Below are positions 1 to 9,600 of a stretch of DNA of 16,638 nucleotides, piece by piece. Source of the stretch: a bacterium (lineage in GTDB: Bacteria > Pseudomonadota > Alphaproteobacteria > Caulobacterales > Hyphomonadaceae); the NCBI GenBank assembly GCA_030824255.1, contig JAVBYB010000554.1:1-16638 (forward strand), in the 5' to 3' direction. How positions within the stretch are numbered: the first letter of the stretch is position 1; each line of letters starts with the position of its first letter. Below the pieces are notes generated by a model. The model did not search any database. It was given only the letters and a program-made list of their open reading frames with translations, and was not told the DNA's origin. The position numbers and the translations under genes were made by a program.

Positions 1-99
1 GACCCATAAAGCCTGCGCACCGGGTCGCAATTGATCCACATCTGGAACAGGCCTAGAAGCCCGCGCCTAAGCCCCGAGCGCCGCGTCGGGTCTGGTGTC

Positions 100-105
100 G
101 GAAGG
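100..105 (+). promoter_or_regulatory. Shine-Dalgarno site supporting the TTG start of panC
   Basis: The purine-rich GGAAGG lies 8 bases before the TTG at 114. It supports this TTG over the in-frame GTG at 135, which has no comparable site. The upstream stretch 1-113 holds no gene I can support, only a weak 5-bp inverted repeat at 73-90 (CCCGA/TCGGG). Confidence 0.5.
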
Positions 106-113
106 GCGTCTAT

Positions 114-992
114 TTGGCCAAGCGTAATGGACTGGTGGTCGCCCGGACCCGCGCCGAAGCGCGGGAATGGCGGCGGCAGATGCAGGCCCAGGGCAAGCGC
201 ATTGCCTTTGCCCCGACCATGGGGGCGCTCCATGCCGGACATGTCAGCCTGATCCGCATTGGCCTTGAGAAGGCCGATGTCGCCGCCTCGTCCATTTTCG
301 TGAACCCGACACAGTTTGCGGCGCACGAAGACCTTGGCACCTATCCCCGCTCGGAAGACAGCGACCTGCAGAAGCTGGCCGAGGCAGGATGCGCGTTCTG
401 CTATTGCCCGACAGTCACCGAGATGTACCCGCCGGGGGATTCGACCCGCATCCAGGTGAAGGATCTCGCGCACATCCTCGAAGGCGAAGTGCGCCCGCAC
501 TTCTTCGAAGGCGTGGCCAGCGTGGTGAGCCGCCTGTTCCTGCACATCGGACCGGACGTCGCCGTGTTCGGCGAAAAGGACTTCCAGCAACTGCTCGTCA
601 TCAAGCGGATGGTGCAGGACCTCGGCTTTCCGATCGAGATCGTCGGCGGGCCGACGCTGCGCGAAACGGATGGTCTCGCGATGTCATCGCGCAATGCGTA
701 TCTCGACAAGGAAGAACGCGCGCGTGCGCCGGGACTTGCCCGCGTGATGCGCGAAACAGCGGAGCTGCTGGCTGGCGGCGCAGGCATTCGCGCCGCGACC
801 GACCGCGCCAAGGCAGAGATCATGGCAGCGGGATTCACGTCGGTCGATTACGTGGAAGCACGCCGCGCCGACACGCTGGCGCCGTTCGGCCTGGAGAGCG
901 CGCCTGTGGGCGCAAGCGGCCGCCTGCTGGTGGCGGCGCGCCTCGGCAAGACGCGCATGATCGACAATATGGGGTTCGTGCGGAGGGCGTGA
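114..992 (+). CDS. panC: Pantoate--beta-alanine ligase (pantothenate synthetase)
   Basis: PanC is the cytoplasmic enzyme that joins pantoate and beta-alanine, using ATP through a pantoyl-adenylate, to make pantothenate for coenzyme A. The 292-residue product has the usual family length (about 280-290). Visible signatures are the nucleotide-binding PTMGALHAGH around residues 34-43 with the HxGH histidines H40 and H43, FVNPTQF at 62-68, GEKDFQQ at 153-159, and the KMSKS-like MSSRN at 190-194. The start is TTG, chosen because a GGAAGG site lies 8 bases upstream; GTG at 135 is an alternative that would remove seven residues. No panB or panD is adjacent, so panC stands alone in this window. It converges on the LysR gene with 30 bases between the stop codons. 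Identification is firm; the exact start is less sure. Confidence 0.96.
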   Translation: MAKRNGLVVARTRAEAREWRRQMQAQGKRIAFAPTMGALHAGHVSLIRIGLEKADVAASSIFVNPTQFAAHEDLGTYPRSEDSDLQKLAEAGCAFCYCPTVTEMYPPGDSTRIQVKDLAHILEGEVRPHFFEGVASVVSRLFLHIGPDVAVFGEKDFQQLLVIKRMVQDLGFPIEIVGGPTLRETDGLAMSSRNAYLDKEERARAPGLARVMRETAELLAGGAGIRAATDRAKAEIMAAGFTSVDYVEARRADTLAPFGLESAPVGASGRLLVAARLGKTRMIDNMGFVRRA

Positions 993-999
993 TCTGCAA

Positions 1000-1015
1000 G
1001 TCAGCGTTTGCTGAC
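1000..1015. terminator. Small hairpin between convergent panC and the LysR gene
   Basis: GTCAGC (1000-1005) and GCTGAC (1010-1015) form a perfect 6-bp stem with a GTTT loop in the 30-base gap between the two stop codons. The position suits a bidirectional terminator, but neither side has a clear T tract, so the terminator call is inferred from position and stem only. Confidence 0.35.
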
Positions 1016-1022
1016 CGCGTTG

Positions 1023-1916
1023 TTACACCCTCCCCCTCAGCGCATCGAGCACGAGGGCGAAGGCTGGTGTCGGTTGGCGCCGGCTGGGGTAGTAGAGGTG
1101 ATACCCGGAAAACGGGGGGCACCAGTCCGCGAGAACACGCTGGAGGCGGCCCTTCGCGATGTGCTCCGTCACATGATCCTCAAGCACAAACGCCACGCCG
1201 AGACCCGCGCAAGCTGCCTTCACGATGAGGCCGCTCTCATTGAACGTGAGCTGCCCTTCGACACGAACAAGCAGCTCCCGCTTGTCCTTTTCAAACTCCC
1301 AGACGTAGATGCCGCCCAGCGTCGGAAAACGCAGATTGATGCAGCTGTGCCTCGCGAGATCATGCGGCGTTGCGGGCTTGCCGTGTTTTCGGAAGTATTT
1401 CGGCGCGGCGACAACGGCCATTCGCAGATCCGGCCCGATCCGGACCGCAACCATGTCCTTGTCGATCTTCTCGCCAAGCCGAACGCCAGCATCAAATCGG
1501 TCGGCAACGATGTCCCGCAGGCCAGTGTCGACTGATAGCTCAACCTGCACGTCTGGGTATTTCGGCAGAAGACCCTGAAGCACAGGCCACAGGATCGTGT
1601 CGGCGGCGTGCTGACCTGTCGTGATCCGCACCGTTCCTGCGGGTTTGTCCCGTAGCTCGGTGAGCCCCGCGAGTTGGTCTTCGATTTCGCCGAGCGCCGG
1701 ACGCAGGCCCGCAAGGAGCCGATCGCCTGCCTGCGTCGGCGCAACGCTGCGCGTGGTGCGAGTAAGCAGGCGCAAACCCAGCCGCGCTTCCAGCCTGCGG
1801 ATTGTCTGGCTCACCGCTGATTGCGACGTGCCAAGTTTTGCTGCCGCGCGCGTGAAGCTTCGCTCTTCTGCAACGACGACAAAGACCGATAGGTCCGAAA
1901 GATCCTCGCGCGCCAT
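1023..1916 (-). CDS. LysR-family transcriptional regulator
   Basis: This is a 297-residue LysR-type regulator of normal family length. A winged helix-turn-helix occupies about residues 5-62, including the typical SFTRAAAKLGTSQSAVSQ recognition region and the RLGLRLLTRTTR wing. A periplasmic-binding-protein-like effector domain follows from about residue 90 to the end, with the common VRIGEK-type strand (VRLGEKID). The ATG at 1916 has an AAGG about 7 bases upstream. The gene is divergent from the aldo/keto reductase operon with 94 bases between starts, the classic layout of a LysR regulator and its target. The likely role is effector-dependent control of that operon and of itself. The effector cannot be predicted from the sequence. 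Confidence 0.93.
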   Translation of the reverse strand: MAREDLSDLSVFVVVAEERSFTRAAAKLGTSQSAVSQTIRRLEARLGLRLLTRTTRSVAPTQAGDRLLAGLRPALGEIEDQLAGLTELRDKPAGTVRITTGQHAADTILWPVLQGLLPKYPDVQVELSVDTGLRDIVADRFDAGVRLGEKIDKDMVAVRIGPDLRMAVVAAPKYFRKHGKPATPHDLARHSCINLRFPTLGGIYVWEFEKDKRELLVRVEGQLTFNESGLIVKAACAGLGVAFVLEDHVTEHIAKGRLQRVLADWCPPFSGYHLYYPSRRQPTPAFALVLDALRGRV

Positions 1917-1948
1917 ATATAAGCCTTGGGAATAGGTTCATGCACCAT

Positions 1949-1971
1949 TCAGCGTCTAATCAATGTGCTGA
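1949..1971. promoter_or_regulatory. Candidate LysR operator in the divergent promoter region
   Basis: TCAGC (1949-1953) and GCTGA (1967-1971) form an interrupted dyad with 13 bases between the arms, centred in the 94-base divergent gap. LysR regulators usually bind interrupted dyads containing T-N11-A. The match in arm length and spacing is only approximate, so this is a candidate based mainly on position. Confidence 0.3.
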
Positions 1972-1997
1972 CGTGGGTCTACCTTCCAGACTGAACG

Positions 1998-2003
1998 AAG
2001 GAG
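1998..2003 (+). promoter_or_regulatory. Shine-Dalgarno site of the aldo/keto reductase gene
   Basis: AAGGAG lies 7 bases before ATG 2011. It decides in favour of this start over the in-frame ATG at 2032, and it keeps the complete twin-arginine N-region in the product. Confidence 0.7.
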
Positions 2004-2010
2004 CTACGTC

Positions 2011-3986
<1,976 letters not shown>

Positions 3987-4011
3987 TCGCGGGCAAGAGA
4001 CGGAGAACCAG

Positions 4012-4488
4012 ATGATACGGAAAATCCTCATTGCGTGCGCTTTCATGATCGCCATACCCGCCGCCGCCCAGCAGCAGACCCCACCGGCCAGCGGGTACGG
4101 GGCGCCTATCGGTGTGAGCGAAGCGCTCGCCCTGATCGAACGAGGCATGGAGAAAAGCACGGCGCAGGGCCTGAAGATGGTCTTCGCAGTCGTCGAACCT
4201 TCCGGCGAACTTGTCGCCTTCGCGCGCATGGACGATGCGCCCTATGCGTCGATCCGGTTGGCGCAGCAGAAGGCGAGCACGTCCGCCCGCCTCCGGCTCA
4301 CGACCGCAGAGCTCGAAGAGCGGGTAAAAGGCGGCCGCATGGCGCTGCTGTCATCCGACGAGGTGATCGCGATCGGCGGCGGCGTGCCGATCGTCGTGAA
4401 TGGCCGGATTGTCGGCGCCCTGGGCGTCTCCGGCGGGACGGCGGCGCAGGATGCGGCGGTTGCCGGGGAAACGGTTGCGCCGCATTAG
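4012..4488 (+). CDS. Exported GlcG/HbpS-family (DUF336) protein
   Basis: This 158-residue protein has a Sec signal peptide (about residues 1-19, MIRKILIACAFMIAIPAAA then QQQ). It then shows the GlcG/HbpS domain: SEALALIERGMEKS, VVEPSGELVAFARMDDAP around 60-77, the helix with AQQKASTSAR, and the glycine-rich IGGGVPIVVNGRIVGALGVSGG at about 121-142. Family members bind haem or corrinoid-like ligands or accompany oxidation enzymes, but no common activity is proven. I chose ATG 4012 because it has GGAG 6 bases upstream and begins with the signal peptide. The in-frame ATG at 3961 lies inside the previous gene and would add 17 unrelated residues. The gene follows the CMD-cupin gene by 25 bases and is probably the last of the operon. 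Confidence 0.88.
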   Translation: MIRKILIACAFMIAIPAAAQQQTPPASGYGAPIGVSEALALIERGMEKSTAQGLKMVFAVVEPSGELVAFARMDDAPYASIRLAQQKASTSARLRLTTAELEERVKGGRMALLSSDEVIAIGGGVPIVVNGRIVGALGVSGGTAAQDAAVAGETVAPH

Positions 4489-4513
4489 GACATCAACACG
4501 AGCAGCCGGCTTC

Positions 4514-4530
4514 AAGTGTCATAGCCACTT
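4514..4530. terminator. Weak hairpin between convergent genes
   Basis: AAGTG (4514-4518) and CACTT (4526-4530) form a 5-bp stem with a 7-base loop, followed on the plus strand by two more T residues. It lies between the convergent GlcG-like and DUF1489 genes. The stem is short, so this is a tentative call based mostly on location. Confidence 0.25.
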
Positions 4531-4571
4531 TTCCAGCTACCCAGATATGACGGCATAGCCTCCCCAGGCCC

Positions 4572-5000
4572 TCACCACGCCAGGGCTTCCTTCAGCGCTG
4601 CTTCGAGGTCAGCCGACAGCGCGGGTCCCTTGCCGTCGAGGTCGGATGGAGCGTCGGAAGGCTCGAGGTATCGCCAGCCCTGGAAGGGGCGTTTCTTGCG
4701 CGGCTTCGTGCGGATGAGTTCGGGGTCGAGGTGGATGCGGCACATGGATTTGCCGTCCTTGTCCTTCACCTCCTCAAAGCCGATGAGGCGCTGGCGCACG
4801 ATGATGAAGTGCTTGATGACCCAGTAGATCGAGCCGCCATCGAGCATTTCGGCTGCGCGCTTCGGGGACATGCGGGTGTCGTGATACGGGTTGGCGGCTT
4901 TGCCCTTCTTCGCCAGCTCAGCCATGCGCTTGACCTGCCACTCGGACAGGTCCTCGACGTTCTCGACGCCGACGCACAGCTTGATCATGTGAAGGGCCAT
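4572..5000 (-). CDS. DUF1489 family protein
   Basis: This 142-residue cytoplasmic protein begins MALHMIKLCVGVENVEDL, the characteristic N-terminus of DUF1489 proteins, which I know mainly from Alphaproteobacteria and which have no established function. Other visible features are a positively charged helix (WQVKRMAELAKKGK), the segment YHDTRMSPKRAAEML, and a central strand-rich part (IYWVIKHFIIVRQRLIGFEEV). The C-terminal tail is acidic and helical. The frame remains open upstream to 5108, but the added residues are arginine-rich, unlike the family, and overlap the preceding gene, so I use ATG 5000. There is no good Shine-Dalgarno site there. It follows the secreted protein gene by 40 bases on the same strand. 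No signal peptide or membrane segment is seen. Confidence 0.85.
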   Translation of the reverse strand: MALHMIKLCVGVENVEDLSEWQVKRMAELAKKGKAANPYHDTRMSPKRAAEMLDGGSIYWVIKHFIIVRQRLIGFEEVKDKDGKSMCRIHLDPELIRTKPRKKRPFQGWRYLEPSDAPSDLDGKGPALSADLEAALKEALAW

Positions 5001-5040
5001 GGGCGGGGAGCTAAGGCCGAGTCTGGCCCGCCGCAAGCCT

Positions 5041-5769
5041 CTAGCGGAGAATCGCTGTGAGACCCGGCAGCGGCGGCGTGGGATTGGACGCCAGTTCCTG
5101 CTCCGCATCGCCAGCGAGGCCGAAAGCGATGTCCGTCAGCTGGACCTTAACCGAGCGTTCCTCGCTCATCCCCCACTTACCGCCGCGGGCCACAAGCTCG
5201 TAGCCCATGACGTAGCTGACGCCCCAGCGCTCGGAATAACCGAACTGGTAGGACTGGCGGTACTCGTCGATCTTCGTGCCATCTTCCATGGTGACCGGGC
5301 TTTCGATGGCGTAATCGATGCGGGAGACGTAGCCCGTGCTGCGGTCCAGCTGCAGGCGGCCGGCCATGCGGGCGGAGAAAGTGGCGTCGATCGGGCCATC
5401 ATTCACCGACATGCGGTGGCGGAATGTAACCGCCATGGCGTCTGACGGGGCCGCGATGCGAGCGTCAGCAAGGCTGAGGCGCAGGTCGTCGGCAAACAGC
5501 CGGGCGTCGGCCTGGCGCTCGGCCCGCCAGCCATCGACAACGGCGTCGAGTTCCTCGTTATTGCCCCAGGAGTAGGTAACCTTGAAACGGTCGGCGGCGT
5601 CGGCATAGGGATCGTATTCGATCCGGCGGACGGCGTTGCCGCTGGTCAGCGTGGCGTGGAATGCGGCGCGCATGGCCGCGGGCGGTTCGACAGCATCAAG
5701 CGCGCGTTCCAGCGCCTGCTCGGGCGCAAGGCCGGCCCACAGAACCGCGAATAGCAAACTGGCGGGCAT
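5041..5769 (-). CDS. Secreted protein of unknown function
   Basis: I do not recognise this 242-residue protein. From ATG 5769 it begins with a short hydrophobic segment (MPASLLFAVLWAGLAPEQA) that looks like a Sec signal peptide with cleavage near residue 19. The rest alternates charged and aromatic residues in a beta-rich pattern (RRIEYDPYADAADRFKVTYSW, GRLQLDRSTGYVSRIDYAI, YQFGYSERWGVSYVMGYEL), consistent with an outer-membrane-associated or periplasmic beta-sandwich protein. It has no cysteine and no catalytic motif that I can name. Upstream in-frame starts (ATG 5805, GTG 5829) would place charged residues before the signal, and none of the candidates has a strong ribosome site, so the start is uncertain. 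It lies 182 bases downstream of mccA and 40 bases upstream of the DUF1489 gene. Confidence 0.7.
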   Translation of the reverse strand: MPASLLFAVLWAGLAPEQALERALDAVEPPAAMRAAFHATLTSGNAVRRIEYDPYADAADRFKVTYSWGNNEELDAVVDGWRAERQADARLFADDLRLSLADARIAAPSDAMAVTFRHRMSVNDGPIDATFSARMAGRLQLDRSTGYVSRIDYAIESPVTMEDGTKIDEYRQSYQFGYSERWGVSYVMGYELVARGGKWGMSEERSVKVQLTDIAFGLAGDAEQELASNPTPPLPGLTAILR

Positions 5770-5868
5770 AGCGCGTGTCCGTTCCGGCCCCGAGGAGGCT
5801 TCCATCTCCCAAGGACCATCTCTCGCCACGGAATGTGGCTGGATTTGGCCCCGTAAGATTAACTCCGG

Positions 5869-5885
5869 CGGGAAGCTGCTTCCCG
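5869..5885. repeat. 17-bp near-perfect palindrome downstream of mccA
   Basis: CGGGAAGC (5869-5876) and GCTTCCCG (5878-5885) are exact reverse complements around a single central T. It sits in the 182-base gap between the mccA stop and the next minus-strand gene, 66 bases past the mccA stop. It could be the hairpin of a terminator for mccA, though no T tract follows on the minus strand, or an operator for the secreted protein gene. The rest of 5770-5951 shows no gene. Confidence 0.45.
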
Positions 5886-5951
5886 GCAGGATGCACCCGT
5901 CATGATGAATGGAATCGGAATCCCCGGCGGCGCGATTGAGGCATCAGCAGC

Positions 5952-7961
5952 TCATTCCGGCGCCGGTTCGAGCCGGACGAGCACCACTCCCTCGGCTGTC
6001 TGCGCGCCGGGAATGGCAGTGACTTCGGCAACCTTGCCATCGCGTGGCGCGGTGAGCGTATGTTCCATCTTCATGGCTTCGAGGACGACCAGCCCCTCGC
6101 CGCGCTTCACGTCCTGCCCGGGCTTGGCTTTCACTTCGAGCACCTTGCCGGGCATGGGCGCGCGGATGTCATCGCCAGCGGCAAGACCTTCCATGGCGTG
6201 CCCATGATCGGGACTGCGCAGGGCGAGCGCGCGGCCACGATGGAAGAGCACCGGACCATCGGCGGCTTCACGGATAACGCCCAGCACGTCTACGCCTTCG
6301 ACAGAGCCCGTCACCAGAACGCCGCCGGGAACGGGTAGCGCTTCAAGCGCCAGTTCGAGCCGTTCGCCCATGAGGGCCAGAACTTCGCCATTGCTGGTCG
6401 CTTCGAGGCGCACGGTATGCGCCTCGCCGCCAATGTCGAACGTGTAGCTGGCGCGCGCCGAGCCATTGATACGGAAGCCGTCAGCGACGGTCCATGGATC
6501 GCTTGATGTTGGTGTTGCCAGCCCACGCAAGCCTACGGCGGCGAGCGCCAGCATGTCAGCCTGTTCTGCATCATCGGCCGCTGTGAGTTCGAGGATATTG
6601 GCTTCGACGAGATTGGTGGTCGCGATGCCATCGCGGAAATCCGGATGGTCGCACAGGTTGGCGAGCAGCACGGCGTTGGTCGCAACCGGCCAGACTTCGG
6701 CCTCGCGTAACCCATCAGCCAGCGCATCCAGCGCATCGTCGCGTGTCGGGCCATGAGCGATGGCTTTGGCGATCATGCTGTCATACGCGGCGGGGACGAC
6801 GTCGCCCTCCTCCACCGCGCTATCAAGGCGCAGCGTGATCCCGCCTGACGGCTCGTCCGTAAAGGCGCCCAGATCGAAAATTTCCAGATGGCCTGACGAC
6901 GGCATGAACCCGCGCGCGGGATCTTCCGCGCAGAGACGGCCTTCAACGGCGTGGCCATTGAGCTTGATGTCGGACTGGTTCGGCAGCTTCTCGCCGGCGG
7001 CGACGCGCAGCTGCAGCTCCACGAAGTCTAGCCCTGTAACCAGTTCGGACACCGGATGCTCGACCTGCAGGCGCGTGTTCATTTCCATGAACCAGAAGCC
7101 GTCGGGGCGCAGCGCGCCAGAGCCGTCGACGATGAACTCGATCGTGCCCGCATTGCGGTAGCCCACGGCTTTAGCGGCCATGAGCGCTGCATCGGTCATC
7201 GCCTTGCGCACGGCATCGGTCATGCCCGGCGCGGGGGCTTCCTCGATCACCTTCTGGCGGCGCCGCTGCAGCGAGCAATCGCGCTCGAACAGGTGGATGT
7301 AGTTGCCGTGGTTGTCGCCGAAGACCTGCACCTCGATATGGCGAGGGTTCTCGACGAACTTCTCGACCAGCACGCGATCATCGCCGAAGCTGCCCTTCGC
7401 TTCGCGCTGGGCGCTGGCGAGCTGCGCCTCGAAATCCGCATCCGCATCGACCTTGCGCATGCCGCGACCACCACCGCCCGCGATGGCCTTGATGAGGACC
7501 GGGTAGCCGATCTTCTTCGCGGCAGCCTTCAACGTCTTCAGGCTCTGGTCTTCGCCGTGATAGCCGGGCGTGACGGGCACGCCGTGTTTCTCCATCAGCG
7601 CCTTGGCGGCATCCTTCAGGCCCATCGCGCGGATGGCTTCGGGCGGCGGCCCGATCCAGGTGAGGCCGGCTTTCGCTACGGCTTCGGCAAAGCCCGCATT
7701 CTCGGACAGGAAGCCATAGCCGGGATGGATCGCTTCCGCGCCGGTATCCAGCGCGGCCTCGATGATGCGATCGCCCTTGAGATAGCTCTCGGCGGAGGGG
7801 GCTGGGCCGATATGCACGGCTTCATCGGCCTCGCGCACAAACGCGGCGTCAGCGTCTGCGTCCGAATAGACCGCGACAGTGCGTATCCCGAGGCGCCGGG
7901 CCGTACGCATGATCCGCCGGGAAATTTCGCCGCGGTTGGCGATGAGAAGCGATGAGAACAT
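5952..7961 (-). CDS. mccA: 3-methylcrotonyl-CoA carboxylase alpha subunit (biotin carboxylase plus biotin carrier)
   Basis: This 669-residue protein is the biotin-carrying subunit (LiuD) of 3-methylcrotonyl-CoA carboxylase in leucine and isovalerate breakdown. The biotin carboxylase part (about 1-445) shows LLIANRGEI at the start, HPGYGFLSEN at 79-88, the ATP-grasp loop GGGGRGMR at 162-169 and EMNTRLQVEHPV at 293-304. A linker domain follows, and the C-terminal biotinyl domain carries EAMKMEH with the biotin-accepting lysine at K631. The length fits MCC alpha subunits. Pairing with mccB about 4.2 kb upstream and with liuC on the same strand makes MCC more likely than propionyl- or geranyl-CoA carboxylase, but substrate choice is inferred from context. 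The ATG at 7961 gives the canonical N-terminus yet has no clear Shine-Dalgarno site. It follows the broken DUF3667 gene by 94 bases. Confidence 0.93.
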   Translation of the reverse strand: MFSSLLIANRGEISRRIMRTARRLGIRTVAVYSDADADAAFVREADEAVHIGPAPSAESYLKGDRIIEAALDTGAEAIHPGYGFLSENAGFAEAVAKAGLTWIGPPPEAIRAMGLKDAAKALMEKHGVPVTPGYHGEDQSLKTLKAAAKKIGYPVLIKAIAGGGGRGMRKVDADADFEAQLASAQREAKGSFGDDRVLVEKFVENPRHIEVQVFGDNHGNYIHLFERDCSLQRRRQKVIEEAPAPGMTDAVRKAMTDAALMAAKAVGYRNAGTIEFIVDGSGALRPDGFWFMEMNTRLQVEHPVSELVTGLDFVELQLRVAAGEKLPNQSDIKLNGHAVEGRLCAEDPARGFMPSSGHLEIFDLGAFTDEPSGGITLRLDSAVEEGDVVPAAYDSMIAKAIAHGPTRDDALDALADGLREAEVWPVATNAVLLANLCDHPDFRDGIATTNLVEANILELTAADDAEQADMLALAAVGLRGLATPTSSDPWTVADGFRINGSARASYTFDIGGEAHTVRLEATSNGEVLALMGERLELALEALPVPGGVLVTGSVEGVDVLGVIREAADGPVLFHRGRALALRSPDHGHAMEGLAAGDDIRAPMPGKVLEVKAKPGQDVKRGEGLVVLEAMKMEHTLTAPRDGKVAEVTAIPGAQTAEGVVLVRLEPAPE

Positions 7962-8055
7962 GGCGGGAAACTAGGCTGCTGCGGGCCGAGTTGAAAGCCG
8001 TTTCAGGGGCAAGCTTTTGTGCATTTTTGCTGCGAGCGGCATGAATCCGGCAGCC

Positions 8056-9077
8056 CTAACCCGCCACGCCCACCACAATGATGGCGACCAGAAAGATCGA
8101 CAGGCCGAACACCGCAAACAACATCAGCATCGGCGTTCGCCACAGCGCGGAGAACGGCTTGAGGTCATACCCGCCCTTCATCTGGAAATAGGCGTGCACG
8201 GGGAAGGCCAGCAGCCACCACGGCGTCAGCAGGCTAAGCGCGCCGGGAATGTATGCCAGCAGCGACAGCGTGACGAACAGGAGCGAGACAAAACTCAGCG
8301 AGTAAAGAATGTAGACCGTATGATCGAACAGCGTCAGCCCGCGCTTCCAGAAGAACAGAAGCCACAAGAAAGGCAGCGAGATCGGCACAAGAAGAAAGGC
8401 GAATTTGTAGGCCGCGTTCTGGATCTTGTAGAATGCGAGTTCGGGGTTTTCGAGTTTCTTCTTGATCTGCTTGTCGAGCCCGGCCCAGCTTGTGTTCACC
8501 TGGATGTCGCCTCGCTTATAGGCATCGCGAATCTGCGCGAAGACGTCTCCGTCCGGATCCACATTGTATGTCCGCGTCTCTTCCGAGGGCTGCAGAGGCT
8601 CAGCTCAGCTCCCGGAACAGGCAGGGGCCCCCGAAGGTCGCTTGCGATGTCGTCGGAAATCTCGGCTTGCAGGGCGGGGTCGACACCAACGGCGGACCCG
8701 CCGGTGAAGGCAAAAACTGCGAACATCGTGAAGATGACCAGCAGGAACATTGCCAGTGGCGAGATGTATTTAGCGCGCTTGCCGTGAATGTACTCGCGCG
8801 TGAGCGTGCCGGGGCGAAAGACCAGCATGGGCAACGTACGCCAGGCGCGCGTATCAAAATGGATGATGCCGTGGAGAAACTCCTCCACCATGTGGCCAAG
8901 CGTGCGGTGGATATGGGCGGGCTGTCCGCAGGCTGAGCAGAACTTACCATCCACCTTCGCGCCACAATTGGGGCAGAGGCCATCGCCATGCGCGCCGTGG
9001 CCACCCTTGTCGTCCATGACGGCCGCCGCGAGGCCAGCTGTGACGGCGGCGCCGGCCGCCTCCATTTCCCCGCTCAT
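8056..9077 (-). pseudogene. Frameshifted DUF3667 zinc-ribbon membrane protein
   Basis: Two minus-strand frames together encode one DUF3667-type protein. The first (from ATG 9077, with GAGG 8 bases upstream) has a four-cysteine zinc ribbon, CPNCG...FCSACG (C35, C38, C47, C50), then the RTLPMLVFRPGTLTREYIHGKRAKYISPLAMF segment and a membrane helix at about 108-126. The second supplies the C-terminal part: NPELAFYKIQNAAYKFAF and about four membrane helices, ending at the TAG at 8056. They join at a 5-bp tandem duplication (8599-8611). Removing one copy gives a continuous 338-residue frame passing through GAEPLQPSEETRTYNV. As read, translation leaves frame after residue 158 and stops at 8496, giving about 193 residues without the C-terminal helices. 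The function of intact DUF3667 proteins is unknown. The gene starts 14 bases after the previous stop, so it belongs to the same operon. Confidence 0.85.
8599..8611. repeat. 5-bp tandem duplication causing a frameshift
   Basis: The plus-strand tract CTCAGCTCAGCTC has period 5 for 13 bases. It lies exactly where the DUF3667 reading frame breaks. An extra 5 bases shifts the frame by +2, which is the shift observed, and deleting one unit restores the full gene. Confidence 0.8.
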
Positions 9078-9090
9078 GCGTCTGGCCTCT

Positions 9091-9531
9091 CTATTGCGGG
9101 GCTGGCGGCGTGAACGCCTGGATCGCAAATGGACAGGTCTCCCATTCGCAGGTGATCATGTCGACTTTCACTTCGACGGACGCGCCGTTGCCAGGGGGGA
9201 TCTGGATCACCGCTTCGTATCCGGGCTTCTCCGCCTTTGCGATTTCCTTGCTGAACGCGCCATAAGCGGCCCCATTGATCGCTTCGCACGACGGACCGCA
9301 GATCACGGCGATAGTGGTGTAGCTCGACGGGTTCACCGCCACGCTGACTGTCGCGCTTTCGTAACCTTCCAGCTCGCCGAGCCGCACCGGGCCGAAGCGT
9401 TTCATGCCGACGTTCGTCTCGATTTCCTCGATATAGGCCAGAAGGTCCGGGTCGATGTCCTGCGTCTGGCGGGCGTAGGCCCAGCCTGCGCCAGCCAGCG
9501 CGCATACCAGCAAAACTGCCTTGCGAAACAT
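9091..9531 (-). CDS. Small secreted protein of unknown function
   Basis: This 146-residue protein has a clear Sec signal peptide (MFRKAVLLVCALAGAGWAYA, probable cleavage after AYA near residue 20). I do not recognise the mature domain. It contains two short cysteine pairs, CGPSC and CEWETC, that could form disulfides in the periplasm, plus alternating strand-like segments (ESATVSVAVNPSSYTTIAVIC and ASVEVKVDMITC). It ends in a proline-rich tail (TPPAPQ). A GGGGGCAG stretch precedes the ATG at 9531. It lies between the DUF817 gene (69-base gap) and the DUF3667 gene (14 bases from its stop to the next start), so it is probably co-transcribed with the latter. No catalytic motif is evident. Confidence 0.75.
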   Translation of the reverse strand: MFRKAVLLVCALAGAGWAYARQTQDIDPDLLAYIEEIETNVGMKRFGPVRLGELEGYESATVSVAVNPSSYTTIAVICGPSCEAINGAAYGAFSKEIAKAEKPGYEAVIQIPPGNGASVEVKVDMITCEWETCPFAIQAFTPPAPQ

Positions 9532-9600
9532 GTCTGCCCCCGATGCGCTCTAACGCCTGCACACTAGTGCGATGCCCCAATATCCGGGTCAATCGGCGGT

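Noticed and set aside
31..252. A small plus-strand frame before and overlapping panC
   Set aside because: Most of it overlaps panC in another frame, and its composition is arginine- and proline-rich with no ribosome site or recognisable motif.
7056..7955. A 299-codon plus-strand open frame opposite mccA
   Set aside because: The biotin carboxylase on the minus strand is unambiguous; the plus-strand translation has no family features.
8560..8620. Programmed -1 ribosomal frameshift as an explanation for the two DUF3667 halves
   Set aside because: The second frame has a TGA at 8605-8607, so slippage would have to occur after it. I see no slippery X-XXY-YYZ heptamer there, and a 5-bp duplication explains the shift exactly.
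8017..8787. A 256-codon plus-strand open frame opposite the DUF3667 gene, with a QQRQRDEQERDKTQR-like charged region
   Set aside because: The charged repeats are the antisense image of hydrophobic membrane helices of the DUF3667 protein; the minus-strand evidence is far stronger.
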